64,000 bases of DNA. It comes from Archivesica marissinica. Its lineage: Eukaryota; Mollusca; Bivalvia; Venerida; Vesicomyidae. Position 1 is the first letter of the stretch, and the number at the start of each line of letters is the position of its first letter. The notes beneath the pieces were generated by a model. It had not been told where the DNA came from and made no database searches. It saw only the letters and a list, made by a program, of their open reading frames with translations. Made by a program: the position numbers and the translations under genes. Of this stretch, positions 1 to 12,557 are shown in pieces. The DNA is taken from assembly GCA_014843695.1 (NCBI GenBank), contig CM026398.1, forward strand, positions 14,439,896 through 14,503,895, read 5' to 3'.

Positions 1-2290
1 AGCAACATATGACCTAAGCTGTTGGTGGTACTTTAAACACTAGCAACATATGACCTAAGCTGTTGGTGGTACTTTACACTAGCAACTATGACCTAAGCTG
101 TTGGTGGTACTTTAACACTACAACTATGACCTAACTGTTGGTGGTACTTTAAACACTAGCAACATATGACCTAAGCTGTTGGTGGTACTTTAAGCACTAG
201 CAACATATGACCTAAGCTGTTGGTGGTACTTTAAGCACTAGCAACATATGACCTAAGCTGTTGGTGGTACTTTAAACACTAGCAACCTATGACCTAAGCT
301 GTTGGTGGTACTTTAGACACTAGCAACATATGACCTAAGCTGTTGGTGGTACTTTAAACACTAGCAACATATGACCTAAGCTGTTGGTGGTACTTTAAGC
401 ACTAGCAACATATGACCTAAGCTGTTGGTGGTACTTTAGACACTAGCAACATATGACCTAAGCTGTTGGTGGTACTTTAGACACTAGCAACCTATGACCT
501 AAGCTGTTGGTGGTACTTTAGACACTAACAACATATGACCTAATCTGTTGGTGGTACTTTAAACACTAGCAACATATGACCTAAGCTGTTGGTGGTACTT
601 TAAGCACTAGCAACATATGACCTAAGCTGTTGGTTGTACTTTAAGCACTAGCAACCTATGACCTAAGCTGTTGGTGGTACTTTAAACACTAGCAACCTAT
701 GACCTAAGCTGTTGGTACTTTAGACACTAGCAACATATGACCTAAGCTGTTGGTGGTACTTTAAACACTAGCAACGTATGACCTAAGCTGTTGGTGGTAC
801 TGTAAACACTAGCAACATATGACCTAAGCTGTTGGTGGTACTTTAAACACTAGCAACCTATGACCTAAGCTGTTGGTGGTACTTTAAACACTAGCAACAT
901 ATGACCTAATCTGTTGGTGGTACTGTAAACACTAGCAACCTATGACCTAAGCTGTTGGTGGTACTGTAAACACTAGCAACATATGACCTAAGCTGTTGGT
1001 GGTACTTTAAACACTAGCAACCTATGACCTAAGCTGTTGGTGGTACTGTAAACACTAGCAACCTATGACCTAAGCTGTTGGTGGTACTTTAGACACTAGC
1101 AACATATGACCTAATCTGTTGGTGGTACTTTAAACACTAGCAACCTATGACCTAATCTGTTGGTGGTACTGTAAACACTAGCAACATATGACCTAAGCTG
1201 TTGGTGGTACTTTAAACACTAGCAACCTATGACCTAAGCTGTTGGTGGTACTGTAAACACTAGCAACATATGACCTAAGCTGTTGGTGGTACTTTAAACA
1301 CTAGCAACCTATGACCTAAGCTGTTGGTGGTACTTTAAACACTAGCAACCTATGACCTAAGCTGTTGGTGGTACTTTAGACACTAGCAACATATGACCTA
1401 ATCTGTTGGTGGTACTTTAAACACTAGCAACCTATGACCTAATCTGTTGGTGGTACTGTAAACACTAGCAACATATAACCTAAGCTGTTGGTGGTACTGT
1501 AAACACTAGCAACCTATGACCTAAGCTGTTGGTGGTACTGTAAACACTAGCAACATATGACCGAAGCTGTCGGTGGTACTTTAGACACTAGCAACCTATG
1601 ACCTAATCTGTTGGTTGTATGTTAAGCACTAGCAACCTATGACCTAATCTGTTGGTGGTACTGTAAACACTAGCAACGTATGACCTAAGTTGTTGGTTGT
1701 ACTTTAAGCACTAGCAACATATGACCTAAGCTGTTGGTGGTACTTTAAACACTAGCAACCTATGACCTAAGCTGTTGGTGGTACTTTAGACACTAGCAAC
1801 ATATGACCTAATCTGTTGGTGGTACTTTAAACACTAGCAACATATGACCTAAGCTGTTGGTGGTACTTTAAACACTAGCAACCTATGACCTAAACTGTTG
1901 GTGGTACTGTAAACACTAGCAACCTATGACCTAAGCTGTTGGTGGTACTTTAAACACTAGCAACATATGACCTAATGTGTTGGTGGTACTTTAAGCACTA
2001 GCAACATATGACATATGCTGTTGGTGGTACTGTAAACACTAGCAACATATGACCTACGCTGTTGGTGGTACTGTATACACTAGCAACCTATGAACTAAGC
2101 TGTTGGTGGTACTGTAAACACTAGCAACATATGACCTAATCTGTTGGTGGTACTGTAAACACTAGCAACATATGGCCTAAGCTGTTGGTGGTACTGTATA
2201 CACTAGCAACCTATGACCTAATCTGTTGGTGGTACTTTAAACACTAGCAACGTATGACCTAAGCTGTTGGTGGTACTTTAAACACTAGCA
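1..2290 (+). repeat. 41-bp minisatellite, about 55 copies
   Basis: The unit is roughly ACTAGCAACATATGACCTAA plus GCTGTTGGTGGTACTTTAAAC. Variants alternate at a few positions (AACATATG, AACCTATG or AACGTATG; TTTAAAC, TTTAGAC, TTTAAGC or TGTAAAC). The array runs off the left edge. The core ATATGACCTAAGCTGTTGGTG is also the 3' tail of the SINE-F copy at 53297-53575, suggesting the array grew from such a tail. Confidence 0.97.
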
Positions 2291-2394
2291 ACAAACACAA
2301 CAATATTTCACTGACCATGGACACTATTTGCTTGTGTGTTATTCCTTATTATCTAATATATTAAATTAGGCTTCGAAACAATGATTCCAATAGT

Positions 2395-2636
2395 GGAAGT
2401 CGTGATAGCGCAGTGGTAGCGCAGTGGTAGCGCGTTCGCTTCAGGGGCGACAGGTCCGGAGTTCGAGCCCTGCTGGAGCCGTTACGATTGTGCCCATAGG
2501 CAAGGCATTTAAATTCCGCGTTGCCTCTTCTCTCTCCCTCGTGGCGATGGATTCCATCAGGAATGAGGTCTCGCGAGTGATTAATATAAGCTGTAAGAAG
2601 TTATTTCACAATCGAGCTAATATAAATGTATATAAG
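2395..2636 (+). mobile_element. SINE family A copy (tRNA-derived) with target-site duplication
   Basis: A tRNA-like head with internal promoter boxes (AGCGCAGTGGTAGCGCGTTC and GAGTTCGAGCCC), then a shared body with GATTCCATCAGGAATGAGG and an AT-rich tail. The head contains a short internal duplication (GTAGCGCAGTG). The flanks show an 8-base direct repeat CCAATAGT at 2387-2394 and 2637-2644. Confidence 0.85.
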
Positions 2637-2718
2637 CCAATAGTCTTCAGCTGTATAATGATTGTTAATGCTAATATACCAAGGGGAAATAACATACTGT
2701 ATTGTGTATGCAATCTAG

Positions 2719-2839
2719 GAGAGTGGATTTGGCGATAATGTTAGTGACACAGTCAGTCCCGAGCCAGATCCAATAGAGTCAGAAGACATGAAGAAGTCTG
2801 TGACATCCGTGACGTCAGCCAGCAGCGGTAGTATCAGAG
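2719..2839 (+). CDS. Orphan exon-like segment of an unknown upstream gene
   Basis: Between a possible acceptor (caatctag|GAG) and a possible donor (AGAG|gttagc) one frame is open for 40 codons. It reads as a polar, acidic, serine-rich segment (for example 'SPEPDPIESEDMKKS' and 'SVTSASSGSI'). Codon composition looks protein-coding and unlike the AT-rich surroundings. It is 11 kb upstream of the MET-like start and separated from it by satellites, so it may be the tail of a neighbouring gene. I do not recognise the protein and found no partner exon. Confidence 0.4.
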
Positions 2840-3368
2840 GTTAGCTTAACTTATATAAAATTATGTTGAATACTCACATTTACACCCAAAAAAACAACAA
2901 CAAAAGCATTCGATCATGTTCTGGGTATATTCAATCAAGCACATCGTAAAATATGTACTTTTTTTATTCATCAAATTTCTTTGTGTATTATCAAATATAA
3001 TGATCTCTTCCCAAAGACAAAGTCGCACACAGGAATCGTGGCATCTGCATCACACGTGTATGAATTAAAACGTAGTTGGCCTTAATGGATAAGAAACATT
3101 TTAAATCTCTGTATGGGTTTCTTCGAATGGAAACGTAATAGTATAAGTATGTACACTTTTATCCTAGAGTAATCTTTAGTAAACAAATGTCACAGGGTGA
3201 GAATGGGAAATTGGCGCCCAATGAGGGACCGCGACTGGATATATACATAGAAATCGTGTTCCAATTGTTCTCTATCCCGGAAATATGTGGAAATATTCCA
3301 ATTTGTTCGGGGGGAAGTATGTCGTGGTATGGACTTAAGTCACCATTGGGGATATTATGTGTAAGTGG
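2840..3368. other. AT-rich non-coding stretch, no feature seen
   Basis: Read on both strands; no splice-supported frame, repeat or RNA gene was found. Confidence 0.5.
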
Positions 3369-3442
3369 TCAGGCTAGCTCAGTCGGTAGAGCTTTCGCTC
3401 TGTAAGCGAAAGGTCACCAGTTCGAGCCCTGGTGTGTGCTAG
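3369..3442 (+). tRNA. tRNA-like sequence (pseudo-tRNA or SINE head), anticodon loop TCTGTAA
   Basis: The D-arm GCTAGCTCAGTCGGTAGAGC, an anticodon stem TTCGC/GCGAA and a T-arm with GTTCGAGCCC are clear pol III A- and B-box matches. However, the base before the anticodon is C instead of T, the T-stem pairs poorly and the acceptor stem does not pair. I read it as a decayed tRNA or a SINE head rather than a functional tRNA-Thr (TGT). Confidence 0.4.
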
Positions 3443-3654
3443 TGATATTTGTTACTTTGTTGTATAGAATGGGATTGTTTCACAATCGCACATACGCATG
3501 TATGATCATTCTGGTGGCTGCTATTTCTGACAGCGGGGTATGATACCTCTGAGAAATGCTCTCAGTAAATCAATGGTGCATCCATGGTCGCTTCAGTTTT
3601 TGAATACATCCTTACAATCATGTTATAATTCCTTTGTACCGATATTAACTTATT

Positions 3655-4900
3655 CTTGCGACAGCCTCTGTTTCATGTCCCCATAGTTCCGTTTCTGTAC
3701 CCATAGCGCAGTTACATGTACCATAGTGTGGTTTCCTCTACCCGTAATACCGTTTTCTGTAATCAGAGTGCCGTTTTCTGTACCCAGAGTGCCGGTACAG
3801 AAAGTTTTCTGTACCCAGAGTGCCGTTTTCTGTACCCAGAGTGCTGTTTTCTGTATACAGAGCGCCAATTTATTAACCAATAGTGCCGTATTATATGCGC
3901 ATAGTGATGTTTTCTGTACCCAGAGTGGTGTTTTCTGTACATAGAGTGGCGTTTTCTGTATCCATAATGCCGTTTTCTGTACCCAGAGTGGTGTTTTCTG
4001 TACATAGAATGGCGGTTTCTGTATTCAGAATGCCGTTTTCTGTACCCAGAGTGGTGTTTTCTGTACATAGAGTGGCGTTTTCTGTATCAGAACGCCGTTT
4101 TCTGTACCCAGAGTGGTGTTTTCTGTACTGTAGAGTGGCGTTTTCTGTATCCAGAATGCCGTTTTTGTAATCAGAGTGCCGTTTTCTTGTGGTTTTTGGG
4201 GGGTGTTTGGTGCCGTTTTCTGTACCCAGAGTGCCGTTTTGTGCCGTGTGGGTTTTTTGGTGGTTGTCTGTACCCAGAGTGCCGTTTTCTGTATTCAGAG
4301 TGCGTTTTATGTAATAATAGTGCGTTTTGTTAATCAGAGTGTAGTGTTTTCCGTATTGTAGTGCGGTTTGTCAGAGTGTCGTGTTCTGTACACAGAGTGC
4401 CGGTTCGTACCCAGATGCCGTGCTGTACCCAGAGTGTCGTTTTCTGTATAATAGTTGTTGCTGTAATCAGAGTGTGTTTTGATGTGTGCCGTTTGCTTTA
4501 CCAGCCGTTTTCTGTAATTAGTGCGTTTTCTGTAATCAGAGTGGTGTTTTCTGTAATAGTAGTGCCGTGTTCTGTACCCAGAGTGCCGTGTTCTGTACCC
4601 AGAGTGTCGTGTTCTGTACACAGAGTGCCGTGTTCTGTACCCAGAGTGCCGTTTTCTGTAATAATAGTGCCGTTTTCTGTAATCAGAGTGGTGTTTTCTG
4701 TAATAGTAGTGCCGTTTGCTGTACCCAGAGTGCCGTTTTCTGTAATAATAGTGCCGTTTTCCGTATTCAGAGTGGTGTTTTCTGTACCCAGAGTGCCGTT
4801 TTCTGTACTCAAAATGCCGCTTTCTACTCCCATAGTGACGTTTTCTATGCACACTTTTCAGTTTTCTTTACCCATAGTCCCGTATTTCTAACGATCAACA
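3655..4900 (+). repeat. Degenerate 21-bp minisatellite
   Basis: The unit is about CAGAGTGCCGTTTTCTGTACC, with variants CAGAGTGGTGTTTTCTGTACA and TAATAGTGCCGTTTTCTGTAA. Because 21 is a multiple of three, long open frames appear on both strands; they are repeat artefacts. Confidence 0.93.
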
Positions 4901-4924
4901 AACCATCTGTACTCATATCACCCC

Positions 4925-6110
4925 ATGTATAATTAAAGCTGTATATATAGGTCTGTCTGCGTATGGTATTAGATTGGATTGCATGTGAGAACTGTTCCTC
5001 ATTTGTTCAAATCGTTTCTGCGGGATACACGACTCGAATTTATGTCTATTAATGTTTTGTTTTCCAGGAAATCTATTTAAGACCAAAATATGTACTTATA
5101 AATGTGTGTTTCATGTGACAATATCTGTTTACTTAGGATTTGTCGAAAAATGGCAAGCTTTATGATTTTAATAGCCTTTAATATGATAATGGGAAATGTC
5201 TTGGGATACGTTTTCAAACCACAACTGTTATTTATATATATCCGCCGCCATATTGGATATATCAAAACAGTATGTCCGAACTAGGTCACTGCGTTTCTCC
5301 GCGATTTAGGTAAAACACTTTAATTAGCTGCTATTGCGTGTTATTTAGACTGCATCACCACATGGTGGCAATGCGAGACACATTAGGCTGTTAAATGGTA
5401 ATCCAAACGATTCCAAATATGTAATAACTTACAATAATTGCAGCTAAAATTTGGCAAACTGCCGTTGTGTCCCGAATAAAAGCTAAATCTGAGGAAGGCG
5501 GACAGTGATTGGCTGTTAATTGACACGTGGTGATAACAACGCAGTTGATTGGACGAGCCCGGCTGACAACAAACCTGTCTATTAATAGACATGAATAATG
5601 AACAAAACATAAATATTTTACAAAACATAAATATTTTTATGTGACCATAAAATACATTTATATCGAATAGAATGTTTTTATTCTAAATAGTTCATGATAT
5701 ATTTACATTTAGTTTGATGTCATATTTTAGCGATATTAAATAAACTATCGCAACATATGTGTTGATGACAACGTTAGCATGTCATTATATTACACATAAC
5801 ATGTGACGTCATGTATCCATATAACGTTATACACCATATATGCTATAGTTTACCTTGTTGCTGTAATTGTACACGCATTTAAACAACGATGCAGGATTAT
5901 TGTTGCAAAGAGCGCTTTTAGAAAAACCATTGTCATGGTTACGGAAATTAATATTAGAGCCTGAAAATCAATTCAGTATGAAATGATTCAAGTAAAATCA
6001 AAATTAACTTTTGGAACGTTGGCTGTTTTGTGCTCTATTGCAAATAGTTGTCATTGCATTCGATGCGAGTATTATTTGTTAAGCTTAAAATAGAAAATAA
6101 CTTTTGTTTA
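4925..6110. other. AT-rich intergenic stretch, nothing recognised
   Basis: No tandem repeat, SINE or credible coding frame was found. Short open frames here lack domain character. Confidence 0.5.
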
Positions 6111-6113
6111 AAG

Positions 6114-6264
6114 AATGAATCGTGGGTTAATAGATTCCATCGGGATATGAACTACATTGGACGCAGTTAATGTGTGTGGAGGCCGAAGGCACCAACGCTG
6201 ACCTTAAACACGCCCAATGTAGTTCATACCTCGATGGAAACTATTAAGCAGCGATTCATTACTT
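6114..6264. repeat. Long imperfect hairpin (arms of about 50 bases)
   Basis: The left arm (6114-6163, containing GAACTACATTGG) is complementary to the right arm (6215-6264, containing CCAATGTAGTTC) with a few mismatches, around a loop of about 50 bases. It could be a foldback element. Confidence 0.75.
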
Positions 6265-6499
6265 ACCCTTATATTTACATTAAGTATTCTTTTCAATTTC
6301 ACAAAGAAAATATAGCACACTTTGCATTTAAAATGTTTTTAGTCCAGATTTCCAACTGGCCGTGTGCCGGAACACGTACATAGATCATAGTTGGAACAGC
6401 GTAAACTGCAAGACACACATTTTCTCGCGCATGCGCGTAACCTCGAGTGCGCATGTCAGCTGGATATAATTAATTGGGAACCCTCGTACGACAATTTGG

Positions 6500-6708
6500 A
6501 CTGGTAATCCAGGGATCGCAGGTTCGATACCCCGTCTGACCCTAATGAAATTAACAGTCTTTCAGATGGGGCGTTAAACCGAGGTCTCGTGTCGGTGCTT
6601 TACACCGTGCACGTAAAGGAACCAGATGATACTCTGGAATGGGTCGCTGTCTGTATCATTGCACTATCCTCCAAAATCTAAAATGACTAATGTCTTCAGA
6701 AAGCGTCG
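6500..6708 (+). mobile_element. SINE family B copy, cut by an assembly gap
   Basis: Contains GACTGGTAATCCAGGGATCG, the B-box GCAGGTTCGATACCCCGTC and the body (CAGATGGGGCGTTAAACCGA and onward) shared with the other family B copies. Its 3' end is lost in the N run. Confidence 0.85.
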
Positions 6709-7708
6709 NNNNNNNNNNNNNNNNNNNNNNNNNNNNNNNNNNNNNNNNNNNNNNNNNNNNNNNNNNNNNNNNNNNNNNNNNNNNNNNNNNNNNNNNNNNN
6801 NNNNNNNNNNNNNNNNNNNNNNNNNNNNNNNNNNNNNNNNNNNNNNNNNNNNNNNNNNNNNNNNNNNNNNNNNNNNNNNNNNNNNNNNNNNNNNNNNNNN
6901 NNNNNNNNNNNNNNNNNNNNNNNNNNNNNNNNNNNNNNNNNNNNNNNNNNNNNNNNNNNNNNNNNNNNNNNNNNNNNNNNNNNNNNNNNNNNNNNNNNNN
7001 NNNNNNNNNNNNNNNNNNNNNNNNNNNNNNNNNNNNNNNNNNNNNNNNNNNNNNNNNNNNNNNNNNNNNNNNNNNNNNNNNNNNNNNNNNNNNNNNNNNN
7101 NNNNNNNNNNNNNNNNNNNNNNNNNNNNNNNNNNNNNNNNNNNNNNNNNNNNNNNNNNNNNNNNNNNNNNNNNNNNNNNNNNNNNNNNNNNNNNNNNNNN
7201 NNNNNNNNNNNNNNNNNNNNNNNNNNNNNNNNNNNNNNNNNNNNNNNNNNNNNNNNNNNNNNNNNNNNNNNNNNNNNNNNNNNNNNNNNNNNNNNNNNNN
7301 NNNNNNNNNNNNNNNNNNNNNNNNNNNNNNNNNNNNNNNNNNNNNNNNNNNNNNNNNNNNNNNNNNNNNNNNNNNNNNNNNNNNNNNNNNNNNNNNNNNN
7401 NNNNNNNNNNNNNNNNNNNNNNNNNNNNNNNNNNNNNNNNNNNNNNNNNNNNNNNNNNNNNNNNNNNNNNNNNNNNNNNNNNNNNNNNNNNNNNNNNNNN
7501 NNNNNNNNNNNNNNNNNNNNNNNNNNNNNNNNNNNNNNNNNNNNNNNNNNNNNNNNNNNNNNNNNNNNNNNNNNNNNNNNNNNNNNNNNNNNNNNNNNNN
7601 NNNNNNNNNNNNNNNNNNNNNNNNNNNNNNNNNNNNNNNNNNNNNNNNNNNNNNNNNNNNNNNNNNNNNNNNNNNNNNNNNNNNNNNNNNNNNNNNNNNN
7701 NNNNNNNN
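6709..7708. other. Assembly gap, 1000 N
   Basis: Exactly 1000 N, a conventional size for a gap of unknown length. It abuts the 186-bp satellite, so the true array is probably longer. Confidence 0.99.
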
Positions 7709-10700
7709 TGGGCTGGGTGGACCCTACACTTAGTCAACTGAGGACCACCCCTTCGAAAACAACAGAATTACGGTTCCGGGCCACTTTGGTACTGTGTAGC
7801 GAGCAAAGTAGGCGATCTGACCCCACAAGACCGGGTATACATATGTAGCCTGGTATAACAGCTGCTAGGTGACACCAAGTATGCCTCTCCATCTTGGGCT
7901 GGGTGGACCCTACACTTAGTCAACTGAGGACCACCCCTTCGAAAACAACAGAATTACGGTTCCGGGCCACTTTGGTACTGTGTAGCGAGCAAAGTAGGCG
8001 ATCTGACCCCACAAGACCGGGTATACATATGTAGCCTGGTATAACAGCTGCTAGGTGACACCAAGTATGCCTCTCCATCTTGGGCTGGGTGGACCCTACA
8101 CTTAGTCAACTGAGGACCACCCCTTCGAAAACAACAGAATTACGGTTCCGGGCCACTTTGGTACTGTGTAGCGAGCAAAGTAGGCGATCTGACCCCACAA
8201 GACCGGGTATACATATGTAGCCTGGTATCATAGCTGCTAGGTGACACCAAATATGCCTCTCCATCTTGGGCTGGGTGGACCCTACACTTAGTCAACTGAC
8301 GACCACCCCTTCGAAAACCACAGAATTACGGTTCCGGGCCCCTTTGGTACTGAATAGCGAGCAAAGTAGGCGATGTGACCCCACAATACCGGGTATACGT
8401 ATGTAGCCTGGTATCATAGCTGCTAGGTGACACCAAGTATGCCTCTCCATCTTGGGCTGGGTGGACCCTACACTTAGTCAACTGACGACCACCCCTTCGA
8501 AAACCACAGAATTACGGTTCCGGGCCCATTTGGTACTGAATAGCGAGCAAAGTAGGCGATGTGACCCCATACGACCGGGTATACATATGTAGCCTGGTAT
8601 CATAGCTGCTAAGTGACACCAAATATGCCTCTCCATCTTGGGCTGGGTGGACCCTACACTTAGTCAACTGACGACCACCCCTTCGAAAACCACAGAATTA
8701 CGGTTCCGGGCCCCTTTGGTACTGAATAGCGAGCAAAGTAGGCGATGTGACCCCACAATACCGGGTATACGTATGTAGCCTGGTATCATAGCTGCTAGGT
8801 GACACCAAGTATGCCTCTCCATCTTGGGCTGGGTGGACCCTACACTTAGTCAACTGAGGACCACCCCTTCGAAAACAACAGAATTACGGTTCCGGGCCTT
8901 TTTGGTACTGTGTAGCGAGCAAAGTAGGCGATGTGACCACACAAGACCGGGTATACCTATGTAGCCTGGTATCATAGCTGCTAAGTGACACCAAGTATGC
9001 CTCTCCATCTTGGCGAGGGTGGACCCTACACTTAGTCAACTGACGACCACCCCTTCGAAAACCACAGAATTACGGTTCCGGGCCCATTTGATACTGTGTA
9101 GCGAGCAAAGTAGGCGATGTGACCCCACAAGACCGGGTATACGTATGTAACCTTGTATCATAGCTGCTAGGTGACACCAAGTATGCCTCTCCAACTTGGG
9201 CTGGGTGGACCCTACACTTAGTCAACTGAGGACCACCCCTTCGAAACAACAGAATTACGGTTCCGGGCCTCTTTAGTACTGTGTAGCGAGCAAAGTAGGC
9301 GATGTGACCCCACAAGACTGGGTATCCGTATGTAGCCTGGTATCATAGCTGCTAGGTGACACCAAGTATGCCTCCATCTTGGGCTGGGTGGACCCTACAC
9401 TTAGTCAACTGAGGACCACCCCTTCGAAAACAACAGAATTACGGTTCTGGGCCTTTTTGGTACTGTGTAGGGAGCAAAGTAGGCGATGTGACCACACAAG
9501 ACCGGGTATACGTATGTAGCCTGGTATCATAGCTTCTAGGTGATACCAAGTATGCCTCTCCATCTTGGGCTGGGTGGACCCTACACATAGTCAACTGAGG
9601 ACCACCCCTTCGAAAACAACAGAATTACGGTTCCGGGCCTCTTTGGTACTGTGTAGCGAGCAAAGTAGGCGATGTGACCCCACAAGACCGGGAATACGTA
9701 TGTATCCTGGTATCATAGCTGCTAGGTGACACCAAGTATGCCTCTCCATCTTGGGCTGGGTGGACCCTACACATAGTCAACTGAGGACCACCCCTTCGAA
9801 AACAACAGACTTACGGTTCCGGGCCTCTTTGGTACTGTGTAGCGAGCAAAGTAGGCGATGTGACCCCACAAGACCGGGTATACGTATGTAGCCTGGTATC
9901 ATAGCTGTTAGGAGACACCAAGTATGCCTCTCCATCTTGGGCTAGGTGGACCCTACACTTAGTCAACTGAGGACCACCCCTTCGAAAACAACAGAATTAC
10001 GGTTCCGGGCCTTTTTGGTACTGTGTAGCGAGCAAAGTAGGCGATGTGACCCCACAAGACCGGGTATACGTATGTAGCCTGGTATCATAGCTGCTAGGTG
10101 ACACCAAGTATGCCTCTCCATCTTGGGCTGGGTGGACCCTACACTTAGTCAACTGAGGACCACCCCTTCGAAAACAACAGAATTACGGTTCCGGGCCTCT
10201 TTGGTACTGTGTAGCGAGCAAAGTAGGAGATGTGACCCCATAAGACCGGGTATACGTATGTAGCCTGGTATCATAGCTGCTAGGTGACACCAAGTATGAC
10301 TCTCCATCTTGGGCTGGGTGGACCCTACACTTAGTCAACTGAGGACCACCCCTTCGAAAACAACAGAATTACGGTTCCGGGCCTCTTTGGTACTGTGTAG
10401 CGAGCAAAGTAGGCGATGTGACCCCACAAGACTGGATATCAGTATGTAGCCTGGTATCATAGCTGTTAGGAGACACCAAGTATACCTCTCCAACTTGGGC
10501 TAGGTGGACCCTACACTTAGTCAACTGAGGACCACCCTTTCGAAAACAACAGAATTACGGTTCGGGGCTTATTGGTACTGTGTAGCGAGCAAAGTAGGCG
10601 ATGTGACCCCACAAGACCGGGTATACGTATGTAGCCTGGTATCATAGCTGCTAAGTGACACCAAGTATGCCTCTCCATCTTGGCGTGGGTGGACCCTACA

Positions 10701-11220
10701 CTTAGTCAACTGAGGACCACCCCTTCGAAAACAACAGAATTACGGTTCCGGGCCTCTTTGGTACTGTGTAGCGAGCAAAGTAGGCGATGTGACCCCACAA
10801 GACCGGGTATACGTATGTATCCTGGTATCATAGCTGTTAGGTGACACCAAGTATGCCTCTCCATCTTGGGCTAGGTGGACCCTACACTTAGTCAACTGAG
10901 GACCACCCCTTCGAAAACAACAGAATTACGGTTCCGGGCCTCTTTGGTACTGTGTAGCGAGCAAAGTAGGCGATGTGACCCCACAAGAGCGGGTATACGT
11001 ATGTATCCTGGTATCATAGCTGCTAGGTGACACCAAGTATGCCTCTCCATCTTGGGCTGGGTGGACCCTACACATAGTCAACTGAGGACCACCCCTTCGA
11101 AAACAACAGAATTACGGTTCCGGGCCTCTTTGGTACTGTGTAGCGAGCAAAGTAGGCAAGTAGGCGATGTGACCCCACAAGACCGGGAATACGTATGTAG
11201 CCTGGTATCATAGCTGCTAG
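7709..11220 (+). repeat. 186-bp satellite, about 19 direct copies
   Basis: The unit begins TGGGCTGGGTGGACCCTACA and includes ACCACCCCTTCGAAAACAAC, ACTGTGTAGCGAGCAAAGTA and TAGCCTGGTATCATAGCTGC. The first copies (7709-8260) are almost identical; later ones differ by substitutions and small indels. No coding frame spans units. Confidence 0.97.
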
Positions 11221-11465
11221 GTATACCCGGTCATATAGGGTCACATCGCCTACTTTGCTCGCTATTCAGTACCAAAGGGGCACGGAACCGTAATTCTGTG
11301 GTTTTCGAAGGGGTGGTCGTCAATTGACTAAGTGTAGGGTCCACCCAGGCCAAGATGGAGAGGCATACTTGATGTCACTTAGCAGCTATGATACCAGGCT
11401 ACATGCGTATACCCGGTCTTATGGGGTCACATCGCCTACTTTGCTAGCTACCCAGTACCAGAGAG
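11221..11465 (-). repeat. Inverted 1.3 copies of the 186-bp satellite at the array end
   Basis: From about 11221 the same unit continues in reverse complement (ATACCCGGTC, TTTGCTCGCTATTCAGTACC, TTCGAAGGGGTGGTCGTCAA). The junction is abrupt after GCTGCTAGGT. Confidence 0.93.
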
Positions 11466-11999
11466 ATCCCATAGCATATTATGCCCTTTTTTCCTATGGT
11501 GCTGACCCATTGGCATTGTAGAGTGTCATGTTGCTGTGGTGTTGCTTTATAGCTATTACACAATGTTATGTACCTATACCCAATTATATAGGGTATAATT
11601 GCCATGCTGTCGACATATTCGCTACCAAATATACTATTGTCTGTAATTATAATGTTGTTGTTTCATACCTGGATCTTTTGGCGGTTAATAAGATTGTCAT
11701 AATAATGGAAAATTACAAGGGGAGCTAATTATTTTCAAGTTAGTGTTTGCTGGTATAATTAATGTTTGTTGGAAATTTTTAATGTTTGCTGCAAATGAGG
11801 GCTCACTAATGACGGCTCACTTGTGTTCACTATTTAAAAAAGGCGGAAGTGATTTTCATTAAGAAATAAGTTTTTATATGCCAGACGGCAGTAATATAAT
11901 CTTATTGAATATGTCGTGATACATAGTTCTCAGTAAGTGTGGTCGTACTTAATGATAAAACGTGTTCGACTGGTTATGATAACCATCACACGGTTAATC
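11466..11999. other. AT-rich non-coding stretch, no feature seen
   Basis: Read on both strands; nothing beyond short spurious frames. Confidence 0.5.
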
Positions 12000-12525
12000 T
12001 ACATAGGCGTTGTAGCATGTGCCGTATTCGCGCCCCCAAGTTAGTCTACATAGGCGCCGTAGCATGTGCCCGTGTTCGCGCACCCATGTTTAATGATGTT
12101 AGTCTACATAGGCGTCGTAGCATGTGCCGTGTTCGCGTCCCCAAGTTAGTCTACATAGTTGTCGTAGCATGTGCCGTGTTCGCCCCCCCAAGTTAGTCTA
12201 CATAGGTGACATAGCATGTGCCGTGTTCGCGCACCCAAGTTAGTCTACATAGGTGACATAGCATGTGCCGTGTTCGCGTCCCCAAGTTAGTCTACATAGT
12301 CGTCGTAGCATGTGCCGTGTTCGCCCCCCCAAGTTAGTCTACATAGGTGACATAGCATGTGCCGTGTTCGCGCACCCAAGTTAGTCTACATAGGTGACAT
12401 AGCATGTGCCGTGTTTGTGCCCCCAAGTTAGTCTACATAGGCGCCGTAGCATGTGCCATGTTCGTGCTCCCAAGTTAGTCTACATAGGCGCCATAGCATG
12501 TGCCGTGTTCGCGCCCCCAATAGGC
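12000..12525 (+). repeat. 46-bp minisatellite, about 11 copies
   Basis: The unit is about TTAGTCTACATAGGCGCCGT plus AGCATGTGCCGTGTTCGCGCCCCCAAG, with variants GTCGTAG and GTGACATAG in the middle. Confidence 0.95.
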
Positions 12526-12557
12526 AATAATGCAGTGTTTTGGAAAGCTGTAAACAA

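Noticed and set aside
3655..4900. Long open frames on both strands in the 21-bp array (up to 176 codons)
   Set aside because: Unit length is a multiple of three, so frames stay open by periodicity; no start context, domain or splice support.
6626..7741. Frames spanning the N runs
   Set aside because: They exist only because N is translated as unknown residues.
7709..11465. Possibility that the 186-bp array encodes 5S rRNA, snRNA or tRNA genes
   Set aside because: No A/B/C-box arrangement, snRNA motif or tRNA fold was found in the unit.
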